Positions 33,051 through 42,864 are shown, numbered from the stretch's first letter. The stretch is 56,712 nt of DNA from an uncultured Pelagibacteraceae bacterium (GCA_902517495.1 CABYCO010000005.1:1-56712), one strand, 5' to 3'. The notes: generated from the letters alone by a model not told the origin. Numbers and translations are program-made.

Positions 33051-34040
33051 TTAAGAATATCTCTGAATTAGTTTTTTTAGATGTTTGTCTGTAACACCAC
33101 AGCATCCGCCAATAATTTGGATCTGGTTGTCAATTAACTTTTCACATTCATTAGCAAATTCTTCCTCTGTAGAAGTTACAATAGCTTTATGGGACTTTGT
33201 ATCAAACTTATGTATCTCAGGATAGAACATCATCGGACCATTCCAATTATTTTTAATTATATTCAATCCTTCAAAAGCATCTACAAACCAGGTATGCATG
33301 ATACCATAAACATCTCCTCCCATATTTGTAAGGGATTTTACAATGTCATTTAATAGTACAATTTTATCATCAGGAATAAATTTTGGTTGCTCTTTATATT
33401 TGGTTTCATCGTAGATTAATGAAGTTTCTTTTTCCGCGCTAAAATTTCTACCAATTACACTATTATCAAATTTACTTATACAAGAACTTAATCCAACCCA
33501 AACTGGTAGGTCAGTTTCTAAGGCAGCATTCAATAAAATTTTTGAATGATCAATATCAAGTAACATTTCTAAAATTAAAATATCTACTCCTTCCTCTTTC
33601 AGAATTTTTGCAGCTTCTTTATAATTTTGTTCCTCCTGTTTAAAAGAAGGTATGTATTTAGGATTTGGCACAAATTCATTTTCCTTCAAAGAAAAAAAAT
33701 TTGATAAACTTCCAGCAATTCCAATTTTATTTTCTTTACCTTTATTTATAATTGCTTGTCTGGATAATTTTAATGATTGAATAATAAATTCTCTAACTTC
33801 TGCTCCACGATTTATACTTTCAAGATTATGTCTGGTTGAACTAAAAGTATTTGTAGTAATTAGATCACAACCAGCATCGATAAACATTTCATGAACTTTA
33901 ATTACTATTTCTGGAGATATTATTGAGGCTAAGGCAGAAAAAGCAGGAGACATTTCACCTCCCAATTTTGCAATTTCAGAACCATTTCCACCGTCTAAGA
34001 ATATTTTTGAATTTGATTTTAACTTTTCTTTAAAAAGCAT
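33051..34040 (-). CDS. Homocysteine S-methyltransferase family protein, second copy
   Basis: This 329-residue protein is of the same family as the protein at 30505 but clearly divergent. It opens with IFLDGGNGSEIAKLGGE; the zinc cysteines are in the VGLSSCISKF segment and GGCCGVT near the end. It has an insert of about 25 residues compared with the other copy, so the two are likely to differ in methyl donor. It is last in a minus-strand run of alcohol dehydrogenase, amidase, DMT transporter and this gene, with spacers of 0-12 bases. It ends one base from the serine hydrolase gene. Confidence 0.8.
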   Translation of the reverse strand: MLFKEKLKSNSKIFLDGGNGSEIAKLGGEMSPAFSALASIISPEIVIKVHEMFIDAGCDLITTNTFSSTRHNLESINRGAEVREFIIQSLKLSRQAIINKGKENKIGIAGSLSNFFSLKENEFVPNPKYIPSFKQEEQNYKEAAKILKEEGVDILILEMLLDIDHSKILLNAALETDLPVWVGLSSCISKFDNSVIGRNFSAEKETSLIYDETKYKEQPKFIPDDKIVLLNDIVKSLTNMGGDVYGIMHTWFVDAFEGLNIIKNNWNGPMMFYPEIHKFDTKSHKAIVTSTEEEFANECEKLIDNQIQIIGGCCGVTDKHLKKLIQRYS

Positions 34041-34934
34041 TTATTTTTCATCTTTTGGAGCGAGCACTACTGCTAAAATTCCTCCTAAAACAATCATTGT
34101 ACTGCCTACAACTTCTCGCCAACCAAATGTTTCATCTGTTAATATTCCCGCTGATATAACTCCAACAACTACTTCGCTTAAATATAATATAGCGCAAAGA
34201 CCTGCTCCTAAAACTGAGGGTGACCACATGATAACTACCCCTGTTGGAATAAAATAAAATACTGAAATAAGAATTAAAAAAGTAAACATTGATGTAAAAG
34301 CCTCAATTGGTGGCATAGGCCCTAGATAATCTCTTAAAATAAAGCCAGCAAAAATATTGAATATTGTTCCATAAACAAAAAATGAAAATATTACCGGAAA
34401 AACACCATCTGTTTTTGTAATTTCTAAACGTACTAAGCCAGCTCCAAAAAGTACACCTCCGACCAGCGCCAACAAATCTCCTGCATTTTGTGGTAATGGT
34501 ATAATATTAGATTGACTAAAAATAACCCACAAACCTCCAAGTGCTAAACTTAGAGTTAAAACCCTTTCTAACCCAGGTCTTTTCTTTAAAAAATATATTT
34601 CAAATATGGTTGTCCAGATAGGTATCATGTAAAACATGATCAATGCTCGAACAACATCTGTTAATAAAAAACTTAAAGCGTAACATATAAAACCACTACC
34701 AGTTAAAAAACCAACAAAGGGAATTTCTAATCCTGATGTTCGACCTTTAAATTTTCTCCATAAAGAGAAAGGTGTAAGCAATATAATACCAATCATCATT
34801 TGAGAAATAGTTCCCCAACCTCCAGTAAGACCACCATCCTCTAAAATTCTTTGAGGAAGCCAATAAACTCCCCATGATCCAGCAGCTATGGCTAATGCAA
34901 AAGCTATTTTAAAGTGATGTTTGTGTCTGACCAT
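34041..34934 (-). CDS. DMT-superfamily transporter (EamA)
   Basis: This 297-residue protein has about ten predicted membrane segments in two repeats. Segments such as WGVYWLPQRILEDGGL and the proline-containing helix LTDVVRALIMFYMIPIWTTI fit EamA transporters; the chain ends with a short charged tail. Its gene is fused edge to edge with the amidase gene (no gap) and with the methyltransferase gene, so the transporter is translationally linked to those enzymes. It may move the amidase substrate or product across the inner membrane; direction and cargo are unknown. Confidence 0.82.
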   Translation of the reverse strand: MVRHKHHFKIAFALAIAAGSWGVYWLPQRILEDGGLTGGWGTISQMMIGIILLTPFSLWRKFKGRTSGLEIPFVGFLTGSGFICYALSFLLTDVVRALIMFYMIPIWTTIFEIYFLKKRPGLERVLTLSLALGGLWVIFSQSNIIPLPQNAGDLLALVGGVLFGAGLVRLEITKTDGVFPVIFSFFVYGTIFNIFAGFILRDYLGPMPPIEAFTSMFTFLILISVFYFIPTGVVIMWSPSVLGAGLCAILYLSEVVVGVISAGILTDETFGWREVVGSTMIVLGGILAVVLAPKDEK

Positions 34935-36353
34935 TTAGTTTAGATTTGGTTTATGATTTGAAAAATTAAAAATTTCCTCATATTTTTTTGCAAAAGATAT
35001 CACTTTTAAATCTTCTTTTGTTTTTGCAATAATTTGTATGCCAATTGGAAATCCATCTTTATTAAAACCAATTGGAAGTGAAATCGATGGTAAGTAAAAA
35101 AGACTCGCAAATATATGGATTTCAATCCATCTATGATAAGTATCCATCAGTTGATCATTAATTTTTTCAGGATATTTTAAGTTTTTATCAAAAGGGAATG
35201 ACTGTTGAGATGGTAAAGCTAAAAAATCAAAACCACCAAATAAACTATTTACATCACTAGATAATTCAATTCTTGAATTAAGAGCTAATTTTACATCTTC
35301 CTCTGTGAGCTTAATACCTTTGTTGTATTCCCATATTGCCTGTGGTGTCATTTGATTAATTTCCCCAATGTTCATTGTAATAATATCTTCATATATACTT
35401 TTAGCTCTTAATGTTCCCCAGCAATTCCATAACTTATGAGCGTCTATATTTGGTTTTAAGAATTCAATTATAACTTTATTTTTTTCAAGACTGCTTAATT
35501 GTTTGTCACACATTTCAACTAACTCAGAATCATATTGATAATTACCATTCATGTCAGATAACCATCCTATCTTTATTTTAGAAAATTCTTGATCACTTAT
35601 ATTAGCATCTTTAAATGAGTTATTTAAACTAAAAGAAATTGGATCCTCTTTATGTTCGCCAGCTATTACATCTAAAAGAATTGCCATATCGTCTGGTGTT
35701 CTCGCAAGACATCCTGGAGTTGAGATAATTGGGAGATTCTTTTTTTTATCATTTGTTCGATAGTCAGGTAGAAGTCCTGGTGTTGGTCTAAAACCATAAA
35801 CATTCGCATAGGCTGCAGGAGTTCTGCAAGAACCCATCATATCTGTTCCATCTGCAAATGGTAGTAACTCAGCCGCAACAGCCACACCGGCTCCACCACT
35901 CGATCCTCCTGATGATTGAGTATCGCCATAAATATTTGGTGTAATTCCAAATAATCTATTTGCTGTATGTGCACCTACACCTAGTTCTGCAGTATTAGTT
36001 TTACCTATCATGATGCCGCCAGCATCTAATTGTCGATCAACAATAATAGAATTTTTTTTTGGAAAATAATCTTTATATCCTGGATAACCATAAGTAGTTG
36101 GAAAGTCCACTACATCTAATAAATCTTTTGATGCCAAAGGTAGACCAAACAATGGTTTACTTTCATCAAAGTTTTCATCTTTGTCTTTAGCTTCATTTAT
36201 AATTTGCTCTTCGTCTTTAATTGAGACTATAGCATTTAAAGATAGGTTATATTTTTTTATTCTTTCTAAATAAAAACTAACAACTTCTTTAATGGAGGTT
36301 TCTTTTGTTTTGATTAAAGAAATAATTTCTTTAACTGATTTATTTTCAAGCAT
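34935..36353 (-). CDS. Amidase signature-family hydrolase
   Basis: This 472-residue protein contains the amidase signature: catalytic Lys in ASKDLLDV (about residue 91), the cis-Ser in GGSSGGAG and the nucleophilic Ser in GTDMMGSCRTPAAY. The latter motif normally reads GTDTGGSIR, so MMGSCR is a departure, though the Ser is kept. Without gatB/gatC neighbours it is a free-standing amidase and not the glutamyl-tRNA amidotransferase subunit. It would hydrolyse a small amide and release ammonia or an amine. The gene lies 12 bases after the alcohol dehydrogenase gene and abuts the DMT transporter gene. Confidence 0.82.
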   Translation of the reverse strand: MLENKSVKEIISLIKTKETSIKEVVSFYLERIKKYNLSLNAIVSIKDEEQIINEAKDKDENFDESKPLFGLPLASKDLLDVVDFPTTYGYPGYKDYFPKKNSIIVDRQLDAGGIMIGKTNTAELGVGAHTANRLFGITPNIYGDTQSSGGSSGGAGVAVAAELLPFADGTDMMGSCRTPAAYANVYGFRPTPGLLPDYRTNDKKKNLPIISTPGCLARTPDDMAILLDVIAGEHKEDPISFSLNNSFKDANISDQEFSKIKIGWLSDMNGNYQYDSELVEMCDKQLSSLEKNKVIIEFLKPNIDAHKLWNCWGTLRAKSIYEDIITMNIGEINQMTPQAIWEYNKGIKLTEEDVKLALNSRIELSSDVNSLFGGFDFLALPSQQSFPFDKNLKYPEKINDQLMDTYHRWIEIHIFASLFYLPSISLPIGFNKDGFPIGIQIIAKTKEDLKVISFAKKYEEIFNFSNHKPNLN

Positions 36354-36365
36354 TAGAGTTTGTTA

Positions 36366-37556
36366 TTACCTAGCTTTTTTTATAGATGCTAGAGTAATTT
36401 CCTTTGTTTCTTCTAAAGTTGCTATTCTTGGATTTGTTGCAAAGGCTTGATCTTTCATTGATTTTTCAGCAATTCTATCAACACAATCCTCTGGTACACC
36501 AATTTCACTTAAACTTTTTGGAATTTTAATTCTATCAAGAAGGTTTTCAATGTTAGATATAAATGCTTCTACAGAATGATCTTCAAATTGCATAGCCTCT
36601 GACATTCTTTTAACTTTTTCTTCCATGCCTGGAAGATTATATTTTAGAACTACAGGCAATATTATTGCATTGGTTAGCCCGTGATGAGTATTGTATTCGG
36701 CTCCAACCATATGAGCAATAGCATGTACTAATCCTAACCCTTTTAAAAAAGAAATCCCCGCTAAACATGATCCAACATGCATTCCACCTCTGGCAACTAT
36801 GTTGCTAGGATCTTCTACAGCTGTGACTAAAGATTTTGATATCAAAGATAAACCTTCCAAAGCAGCACCATCACACATTGGATTAAAACCAGGAACACAA
36901 TAACCTTCTATGCCATGGATTAAAGCATCTGCACCAGTCCAAGCGGTTAAGTTTGCTGGCAATCCAATTGTAAGTTCAGGGTCTAACAATGCTAGAGAGG
37001 GTCTAACATCTGGATGCCACATACAAAATTTCATTCCTTCTTTTAAGTATGTAACCATAGCTGTGATTTCTGTTTCGGCTCCCGTTCCAGCAGTTGTAGG
37101 AATAGTTATGATTTTTGGAAAAGGATTATCTTTACTTATCTTAGGAGGAGTTAATTCAAATTCAAAATCTCTAAGTGGTACGTCATTATTAGCTGTAAGG
37201 CATATCAATTTACCGCCATCCATTGCACTTCCTCCACCAATAGCAATTATAGAGTCGTGATTGCCATCTTTAAATTTTTTTACTCCATTTGAAACCTCGT
37301 CCTCTCGAGGATTTGGAGATATATCAAAAAATAAATCTGATTTTATATTTGAGCTATTTAGATAGCTTTGTAAATTTTTAATAAATGGTAATTTTGGACT
37401 TCCTTTATCTGTAACTATTAAAGGATTTTTAATATCTAAATTATTACAGATATTTCCTATTTCTTTTAATCTACCAGGACCATAAGCAATGTTAGTAGGA
37501 AATGTCCAGTCTTGATTGGATAGAATATCAGTTTCATTGAGTTTAAAACTTTGCAT
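36366..37556 (-). CDS. Iron-containing alcohol dehydrogenase
   Basis: This 396-residue protein belongs to the group III (Fe-dependent) alcohol dehydrogenases. The NAD-binding GGGSAMDGGK (about 107-116), TIPTTAGTGAE (about 151-161) and the metal ligands in DALIHGIEGY and HAIAHMVGAEYNTHHG are present. It interconverts an alcohol and an aldehyde with NAD(P). It leads the minus-strand operon with amidase, transporter and methyltransferase genes. The 36-base spacer to the divergent DMT gene has overlapping -10 elements. An amide-derived alcohol or lactaldehyde-like compound may be the substrate; this is unproven. Confidence 0.85.
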   Translation of the reverse strand: MQSFKLNETDILSNQDWTFPTNIAYGPGRLKEIGNICNNLDIKNPLIVTDKGSPKLPFIKNLQSYLNSSNIKSDLFFDISPNPREDEVSNGVKKFKDGNHDSIIAIGGGSAMDGGKLICLTANNDVPLRDFEFELTPPKISKDNPFPKIITIPTTAGTGAETEITAMVTYLKEGMKFCMWHPDVRPSLALLDPELTIGLPANLTAWTGADALIHGIEGYCVPGFNPMCDGAALEGLSLISKSLVTAVEDPSNIVARGGMHVGSCLAGISFLKGLGLVHAIAHMVGAEYNTHHGLTNAIILPVVLKYNLPGMEEKVKRMSEAMQFEDHSVEAFISNIENLLDRIKIPKSLSEIGVPEDCVDRIAEKSMKDQAFATNPRIATLEETKEITLASIKKAR

Positions 37557-37592
37557 AACTTAGATAAAGTATACAATTTTAAAAAATTATAA
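37557..37592. promoter_or_regulatory. Compact divergent promoter, alcohol dehydrogenase/DMT gene
   Basis: Only 36 bases separate the divergent starts. A palindromic GTATAC lies at 37569-37574. On the plus strand TATACA (37570-37575) would start RNA at about 37582; on the minus strand TATACT (37573-37568) would start RNA a few bases before the 37556 start codon. An alternative minus-strand TATAAT is at 37591-37586. The assignment rests on motif and spacing alone. Confidence 0.4.
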
Positions 37593-38525
37593 ATGAATAT
37601 TTCGTCCGAAAAAACAGATTTAAAAAATACTTATTTAGCAATAGTTACAATGCTCTTAGCAATTCTATGCGTAGACATGTATATGGTTGTAATTAAGTTT
37701 TTAGGAGATGAGTATTCGGTAATTCAGCTTGCTGTTTTCAGAAATATTGCAGGTGTTATTCCTCTTTTTGTTCTAATTCTATTTACAAAAGAGTATTTCT
37801 CAATTTTCAAAAATTTAAACAACAAATTTATAATTTTAAGCTTTTTAAGAGGACTTGCTTTCTTGTCTATGAATATCTTTATATTTATCTCAGTAATTAA
37901 TCTTGAATTTGCAACTGCAATGGTTCTTACATTTTCGTCACCATTTTTCATAGTAATTTTATCAATAATTTTTTTAAATGATAAGGTGGGTATTTATCGA
38001 TGGTCAGCAATATTTATTGGATTTTTTGGAGTTGTATTAATTGTTCAGCCAGGAAGCGATATATTTAGTTTTTATTCAATATTTCCTGTGTTAACTGCGA
38101 TTGCTTGGGCTTTTACAGTTATAATTTTAAAATTTATACCAGATGGACACTCAACAGCAAAAATACAACTTTATACTTTAATCTTTAATGTAATTGGTGG
38201 AGTAATATTATTTTTAATAACCACTGGACATACTGATATTAAAAGTACTCAAGACTTTCTGTTAATGATATTAACTGGAATACTAGGTGGGACAGCTGCA
38301 ATACTTTTCATTTATGCTTATAGACTAATTTCTGCAAGCAAGATGGCATCTTTTGAATATTTTGGCATCCCATCATCTTTTGTTTTAGGTTGGTGGTTTT
38401 TTAACGAGGCGCCTTGGGAACAATTATTTCCTGGAGTTTTTGTGATTGTGTTTGCAGGAATGATAATTATTTGGAGAGATAAGGTTAAACAAAAAAGTAC
38501 TAAGGTAAGTAGAGAGATTAATTAG
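37593..38525 (+). CDS. DMT-superfamily transporter (EamA)
   Basis: This 310-residue protein has ten predicted membrane segments in two EamA repeats, with VVIKFLGDEYSVIQLAVFRN near the start and YRWSAIFIGFFGVVLIVQPG closing the first repeat. The second repeat includes ASKMASFEYFGIPSSFVLGW, characteristic of S-adenosylmethionine/riboflavin-uptake-like DMT proteins, though cargo cannot be stated. It resembles the DMT protein at 55691 (shared RRW/YRWSAI segment). It is a single-gene unit; its 3' end overlaps the convergent proV gene by 8 bases. Confidence 0.84.
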   Translation: MNISSEKTDLKNTYLAIVTMLLAILCVDMYMVVIKFLGDEYSVIQLAVFRNIAGVIPLFVLILFTKEYFSIFKNLNNKFIILSFLRGLAFLSMNIFIFISVINLEFATAMVLTFSSPFFIVILSIIFLNDKVGIYRWSAIFIGFFGVVLIVQPGSDIFSFYSIFPVLTAIAWAFTVIILKFIPDGHSTAKIQLYTLIFNVIGGVILFLITTGHTDIKSTQDFLLMILTGILGGTAAILFIYAYRLISASKMASFEYFGIPSSFVLGWWFFNEAPWEQLFPGVFVIVFAGMIIIWRDKVKQKSTKVSREIN

Positions 38526-39564
38526 CAGACTTCATTGACTTCATAACTATTGCTCTATCAATTTCACCAATCAATTTTCCTGTATCTGTATCTACAACTG
38601 GAAATTTCTGATCTGTATCAACTAGTTTATCAATCAATGTCTCAATTTTTGAGTCATGTGGAATATTATTAGATCCATCTTCAAACAATTTTTTTGTATC
38701 ATCACAACATTCTTCTCTCATTACTTTGCTTGCACTTAAGACTTTATATTTTGGAACATCTTCACAGAAATCTTTTACATATTGATCTTTAGGATTTGCA
38801 ACAATTTCCTCTGGGGTACCAACTTGTGAAACCTCACCATCCTTCATAATAGCAATATGATCTCCCATCTTTATGGCTTCTAAGAAATCGTGCGTAATAA
38901 AAACCATTGTCTTTTGGAGTTTTTCTTGAATTTTTAATAATTCATCCTGCATTTCTCTTCTAATTAGTGGGTCAAGTGCAGAGAAAGGTTCATCAAAAAT
39001 TAAGATTTCTGGATCAACTGCTAATGCCCTTGCCAGCCCAACTCTTTGTTGCATACCACCAGAAAGTTCTCTTGGATAATTATTATGCCAACCTTCTAAG
39101 CCAACCATTTTTAAAACCTCCATTGACTTTTCTATTCGATCATTTTTTTTGTTACCTCTAATCTCTAATCCATAACCAATATTTTCAACTACTGTTCTAT
39201 GTGGGAATAATCCAAAGTGTTGAAAAACCATACTCATTTTATTTCTTCTTAAATCTAAAAGATCTCTACCATTCATTTTTGTTACATCAACATCATCCAT
39301 TTTAACTGTACCAGAAGTTGGTTCAATTAATCTTGAAATACATCTAACTAAAGTTGACTTTCCACTACCAGATAAACCCATCACTACAAATGTTTCACCT
39401 TTCTCAATTGAAAAACTAACATCTTTAACAGCAACAACATGTCCAGTTTTTTCTTGAACTTCTTTAATTGATAAATTTTTATCTAAATTTTTAATAATTC
39501 TTTTTTCGTCTGGGCCAAATAATTTCCAAACATTAGTACAAGTTATTTTTGCTTGATTACTCAT
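38518..39564 (-). CDS. proV: Quaternary-amine ABC ATPase, ProV family
   Basis: This 348-residue ATPase matches ProV/OpuAA: the N-terminal [12 protein letters not shown], the ~35-residue lead before [11 protein letters not shown], Walker [10 protein letters not shown] (about 69-77), signature [15 protein letters not shown] and Walker [15 protein letters not shown] are all typical. The C-terminal part (about 270-348) resembles a single degenerate CBS region ([16 protein letters not shown]), so osmosensing may be limited. It is divergent from the ProW fusion and ProX genes (81 bases apart), with which it should form a glycine-betaine- or proline-type importer. A second ProV is at 44805. Confidence 0.88.
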   Translation of the reverse strand: MSNQAKITCTNVWKLFGPDEKRIIKNLDKNLSIKEVQEKTGHVVAVKDVSFSIEKGETFVVMGLSGSGKSTLVRCISRLIEPTSGTVKMDDVDVTKMNGRDLLDLRRNKMSMVFQHFGLFPHRTVVENIGYGLEIRGNKKNDRIEKSMEVLKMVGLEGWHNNYPRELSGGMQQRVGLARALAVDPEILIFDEPFSALDPLIRREMQDELLKIQEKLQKTMVFITHDFLEAIKMGDHIAIMKDGEVSQVGTPEEIVANPKDQYVKDFCEDVPKYKVLSASKVMREECCDDTKKLFEDGSNNIPHDSKIETLIDKLVDTDQKFPVVDTDTGKLIGEIDRAIVMKSMKSAN

Positions 39565-39645
39565 ATTTTGTTATTTTAATAACATAAAAATAGACAATAT
39601 TTTCCTTTAAAAGTAAAATTATTTATTTTAAAATTTTAATTAATT

Positions 39646-41763
39646 ATGTCGTCTGAAGTCTCAAGTATTCAAGGTAAATCAATTTCATCTAAAAATATAA
39701 TTACATATTCTTTAGTTCTATTAACTTTTTTAGTTGCTTTATGGTTATCATTTCAAAGTGAAGGTCCTTCAAAAATGCCAAAGGTAGTAACTGATCAATT
39801 TACATTTACTGCATGGGTTAATGAAGGTGAGGATTATTTAAAAAAAAATTATAGATGGATTACGAAAATAATAGCTAGTTATATTAAAAATATTTATTAT
39901 TTTGTTGAAGACTTTCTTCTCGAGTCTCCTTGGCTTTTAATTGCAGCATTAATATTTTTACCTTGTTTAATTGCAGGTGGCTTGAGATTGGGTCTATATT
40001 CTTTATTCGTAATTTATTTTTGGGGTGCTACAGGTATGTGGGAACCTTCCCTTCAAACTGTAGCATTGATGGGTTTATCTGTATTAATGTGCGTGGTTGT
40101 AGGTGTAACCTTGGGTGTTCTGTGCTCTCAAAGTGACCGATTTGAAAATTTTATGAAACCTATATTAGATACAATGCAGGTGATGCCTGCTTTTGTTTAT
40201 CTGTTTCCTGCCCTATTCTTTTTTGGAATTGGAGGAGCTCCAGCCATATTGGCAACCATGATTTATTCGATGCCTCCAATAATAAGATTAACAAATACAG
40301 GGATAAGACAAGTTTCGGCAGAGACAATAGAATCAGCAACGTCATTTGGCTCAAGTAAATTACAGCTTTTGTTTAAGATTAAAATTCCACTTTCATTACC
40401 AAGCATAATGATGGGTATAAACCAAGTTATTATGATGGCATTGGCACTTGTAGTTCTTGCATGTTTTATTGGGGCCGAAGGTATTGGCGGTCAAGTTTGG
40501 CAAGCAATTAGAAGACTTGACGTTGGATGGGCGATGGAAGGCGGACTTTGTATTCTTTTTATGGCAATAATGTTTGATAGATTTAGCATGTCTTTCAGTA
40601 AAACAGAACAATCACTACCCTCTAATGTTCAAAAATTTTATTTACTTCCTCAGTCTTGGGAAAAATATTTAATTGCTAGAGTTATAGAAAAACCTTTAGA
40701 ATTTTTAAGTGGATTAATTAATTTTGTCTGTATTAATTTAACAAGGTCAATTGCTTATGGATTTGAATTTTGTATTTCATTATCAAATAAAAATACTGCA
40801 AAAGATATAGGAGAAGCTATAACAAGAAGATATTATATCATACCTTCATTTCTACTTATTCTAGCAATTTCCTTTATCGACTCTTACATGATTAGTATAG
40901 GATCTTTTCCTGAAGAATGGAGATTGTCAATTAGGCAACCAATTTCTAATGCTGTTGACTCTTTAACGGTAAATCCTGGCTTTATAGCTTTTACTAAAGC
41001 TCTTAGAGGGTTTGTTTATCTTAAGCTTTTGCGCCCGCTTGACATATTTTTAACTCATGTTCCATGGTGGTATACATTAGGTGTATTCTCTGCAATTGGG
41101 TATTTCACTGTTGGTATAAGATTTGCAATCATCACTGCTTTATTATTACTATTTATTGGCGCTTGTGGGATATGGCCTCAGTCAATGATAACACTATCAT
41201 CTGTTTTAGTATCTGTAGCTTTATGTTTTATTATTGGAGTTCCTCTTGGAATAATTGCTTCTTATAATGAGAGATTTAGAAATGTTCAAAATGTTGTTTT
41301 AGATGCTATGCAGACATTACCTTATTTCTGTTATTTAATTCCTGTTTTGATGTTTTTTGGTGGAGGTGTTGTTTCAGCTATATTAGCAACAGTTATATAC
41401 TCAATACCACCTATAATTAGATTAACTTCTTTAGGCTTAACTCAAGTATCTGGAACCTACTCAGAGGTTTCACGTTCATTTGGTGGTACTTTATTGCAAA
41501 CATTAAACAAAATTAAATTCCCATTGGCAATACCAAGTTTAGTGATTGGATTTAATCAAACAGTAATTATGGCTTTTGCTATGCAAATTGTTACACCTTT
41601 AATTGGTGGAAAAGGATTAGGTTTAGAGGTATTTAATGGATTAGCCAGATCAGATACAGGTAGAGGTTTGGCCGCTGGTATAGGAATTGTACTATTGGCT
41701 ATAATTATAGATAGAATATCACTCGCTTGGACAAAAAAACAAAGAGAAGCTCTAGGTTTATAA
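39646..41763 (+). CDS. proW: Fused double ProW-type ABC permease
   Basis: This 705-residue protein holds two complete ProW-type membrane domains in one chain (about 100-310 and 460-690). Each has its own EAA loop: ATSFGSSKLQLLFKIKIPLS and SRSFGGTLLQTLNKIKFPLA, and each includes the GVxxG…SxxxRF/NERF… and MPAFVYLFP/TLPYFCYLIP segments. The fusion replaces the usual homodimer of about 350 residues and allows the halves to diverge. It pairs with ProV (38518, divergent) and ProX (91 bases downstream). The likely cargo is glycine betaine, choline, proline betaine or DMSP. Confidence 0.88.
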   Translation: MSSEVSSIQGKSISSKNIITYSLVLLTFLVALWLSFQSEGPSKMPKVVTDQFTFTAWVNEGEDYLKKNYRWITKIIASYIKNIYYFVEDFLLESPWLLIAALIFLPCLIAGGLRLGLYSLFVIYFWGATGMWEPSLQTVALMGLSVLMCVVVGVTLGVLCSQSDRFENFMKPILDTMQVMPAFVYLFPALFFFGIGGAPAILATMIYSMPPIIRLTNTGIRQVSAETIESATSFGSSKLQLLFKIKIPLSLPSIMMGINQVIMMALALVVLACFIGAEGIGGQVWQAIRRLDVGWAMEGGLCILFMAIMFDRFSMSFSKTEQSLPSNVQKFYLLPQSWEKYLIARVIEKPLEFLSGLINFVCINLTRSIAYGFEFCISLSNKNTAKDIGEAITRRYYIIPSFLLILAISFIDSYMISIGSFPEEWRLSIRQPISNAVDSLTVNPGFIAFTKALRGFVYLKLLRPLDIFLTHVPWWYTLGVFSAIGYFTVGIRFAIITALLLLFIGACGIWPQSMITLSSVLVSVALCFIIGVPLGIIASYNERFRNVQNVVLDAMQTLPYFCYLIPVLMFFGGGVVSAILATVIYSIPPIIRLTSLGLTQVSGTYSEVSRSFGGTLLQTLNKIKFPLAIPSLVIGFNQTVIMAFAMQIVTPLIGGKGLGLEVFNGLARSDTGRGLAAGIGIVLLAIIIDRISLAWTKKQREALGL

Positions 41764-41841
41764 AAACAAGCAAAAGATACCTTTTTCTCAGTTTACAAAC
41801 GACTGGTTTTTGTTTTAAAATACAACTTTAATTAATTAAAT

Positions 41842-41848
41842 GAGAGGA
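41842..41848 (+). promoter_or_regulatory. Strong ribosome-binding site, proX
   Basis: GAGAGGA lies five bases before the proX ATG at 41854. The same GAGAGG sequence precedes the Dpp binding-protein gene (12727-12722, minus). It decides the start and points to strong translation of binding proteins. Confidence 0.75.
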
Positions 41849-41853
41849 AATAA

Positions 41854-42864
41854 ATGAGGTTATCAAAAACAATATCAGCTCTATTTTTATCTTTCGTAAT
41901 TTTATTTGCTAGTCTTACTCAAGCTAATGCAAAAAGATTACATGCTGCTATTGCTGACTGGACAGGTGGAATTATTACTTGTGAAGTTGCAGTAGGAATT
42001 CTTGAAAGAGAAATGGGCTACAAAGTTAAACAAACAGTATTCCCATCAGGAACTGGATTATGGGAAGCAATTGCTGCTGGTGAACTTGATTTTGCTTGCG
42101 AAAGCTGGCCAAGTTATGCAGAGGCAGATGACGTGATGTTCAACGAAGATTTAATTTACGATGGTAAAGTTGTAAAATCATACAAGGGTGATGGAACAGT
42201 TGATCTTTTAGGAACAACTGGAATTATCGGTATGTCTGATTACTGGATCCCAAGATATGCAGCTGAAAAATTTGGAATTAAAACTTGGAGAGATTTAAAC
42301 AAACATAAGAAAGAGTTTGCAACAATTGAAACTGGCGGAAAAGGAAGATTAATTGGATGTCCTGTAGCTGGTTGGAACTGTCACGACCAAAAAAGATTAG
42401 ATCTTTTAGGAATTGACTTTCAAGCGGATGAGCTAGGAACAGAGGCTGCTGCAGTTGCAGAAGCTAAAGCTGCTTATATGAGAAAAGAACCATTCTTATT
42501 ATACCTATGGTCACCACACTGGTTCTTTGGTGAGTTTGACATGGTAGGAGTAGGTCTTCCTGATTACAAAACTTGTGCAGGAGATACATTTACTGAAGCA
42601 AACAACTGGAAAACTTGTGGTACAGATGGATGGCCAGCAACTGGTTGGGATAAAGATTATACTATGAATTATGGTAATCCTGATACATTTGCTAAACCAG
42701 AACATGCTAAAGCAAAAGCTTTTTTTGAAAGAATGAGATTAGACAACCTAGACCAAGCTAAGATGCTTGTTGAAGTTGACATCAAAAAAAGAGATGTGAA
42801 AGAAGTTGTAAATGAGTGGTTAGACAACAATCCAGATAAGTGGAAAAGTTGGTTACCTAACTAA
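41854..42864 (+). CDS. proX: Quaternary-amine periplasmic binding protein, ProX family
   Basis: This 336-residue protein belongs to the ProX/OpuAC family (substrate-binding region of glycine-betaine-type ABC systems). Signal peptide 1-26 ends ANA. The mature part has IADWTGG, EREMGYKVK, GTGLWEAIAAGELDFACESW and WSPHWFFGEFDMV. Tryptophan-rich segments fit an aromatic cage for a quaternary ammonium head group. It has a good Shine-Dalgarno sequence (GAGAGGA, 41842-41848) and is followed by a strong terminator, as expected for an abundant binding protein. The ligand may be betaine, choline, carnitine or DMSP. Confidence 0.88.
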   Translation: MRLSKTISALFLSFVILFASLTQANAKRLHAAIADWTGGIITCEVAVGILEREMGYKVKQTVFPSGTGLWEAIAAGELDFACESWPSYAEADDVMFNEDLIYDGKVVKSYKGDGTVDLLGTTGIIGMSDYWIPRYAAEKFGIKTWRDLNKHKKEFATIETGGKGRLIGCPVAGWNCHDQKRLDLLGIDFQADELGTEAAAVAEAKAAYMRKEPFLLYLWSPHWFFGEFDMVGVGLPDYKTCAGDTFTEANNWKTCGTDGWPATGWDKDYTMNYGNPDTFAKPEHAKAKAFFERMRLDNLDQAKMLVEVDIKKRDVKEVVNEWLDNNPDKWKSWLPN

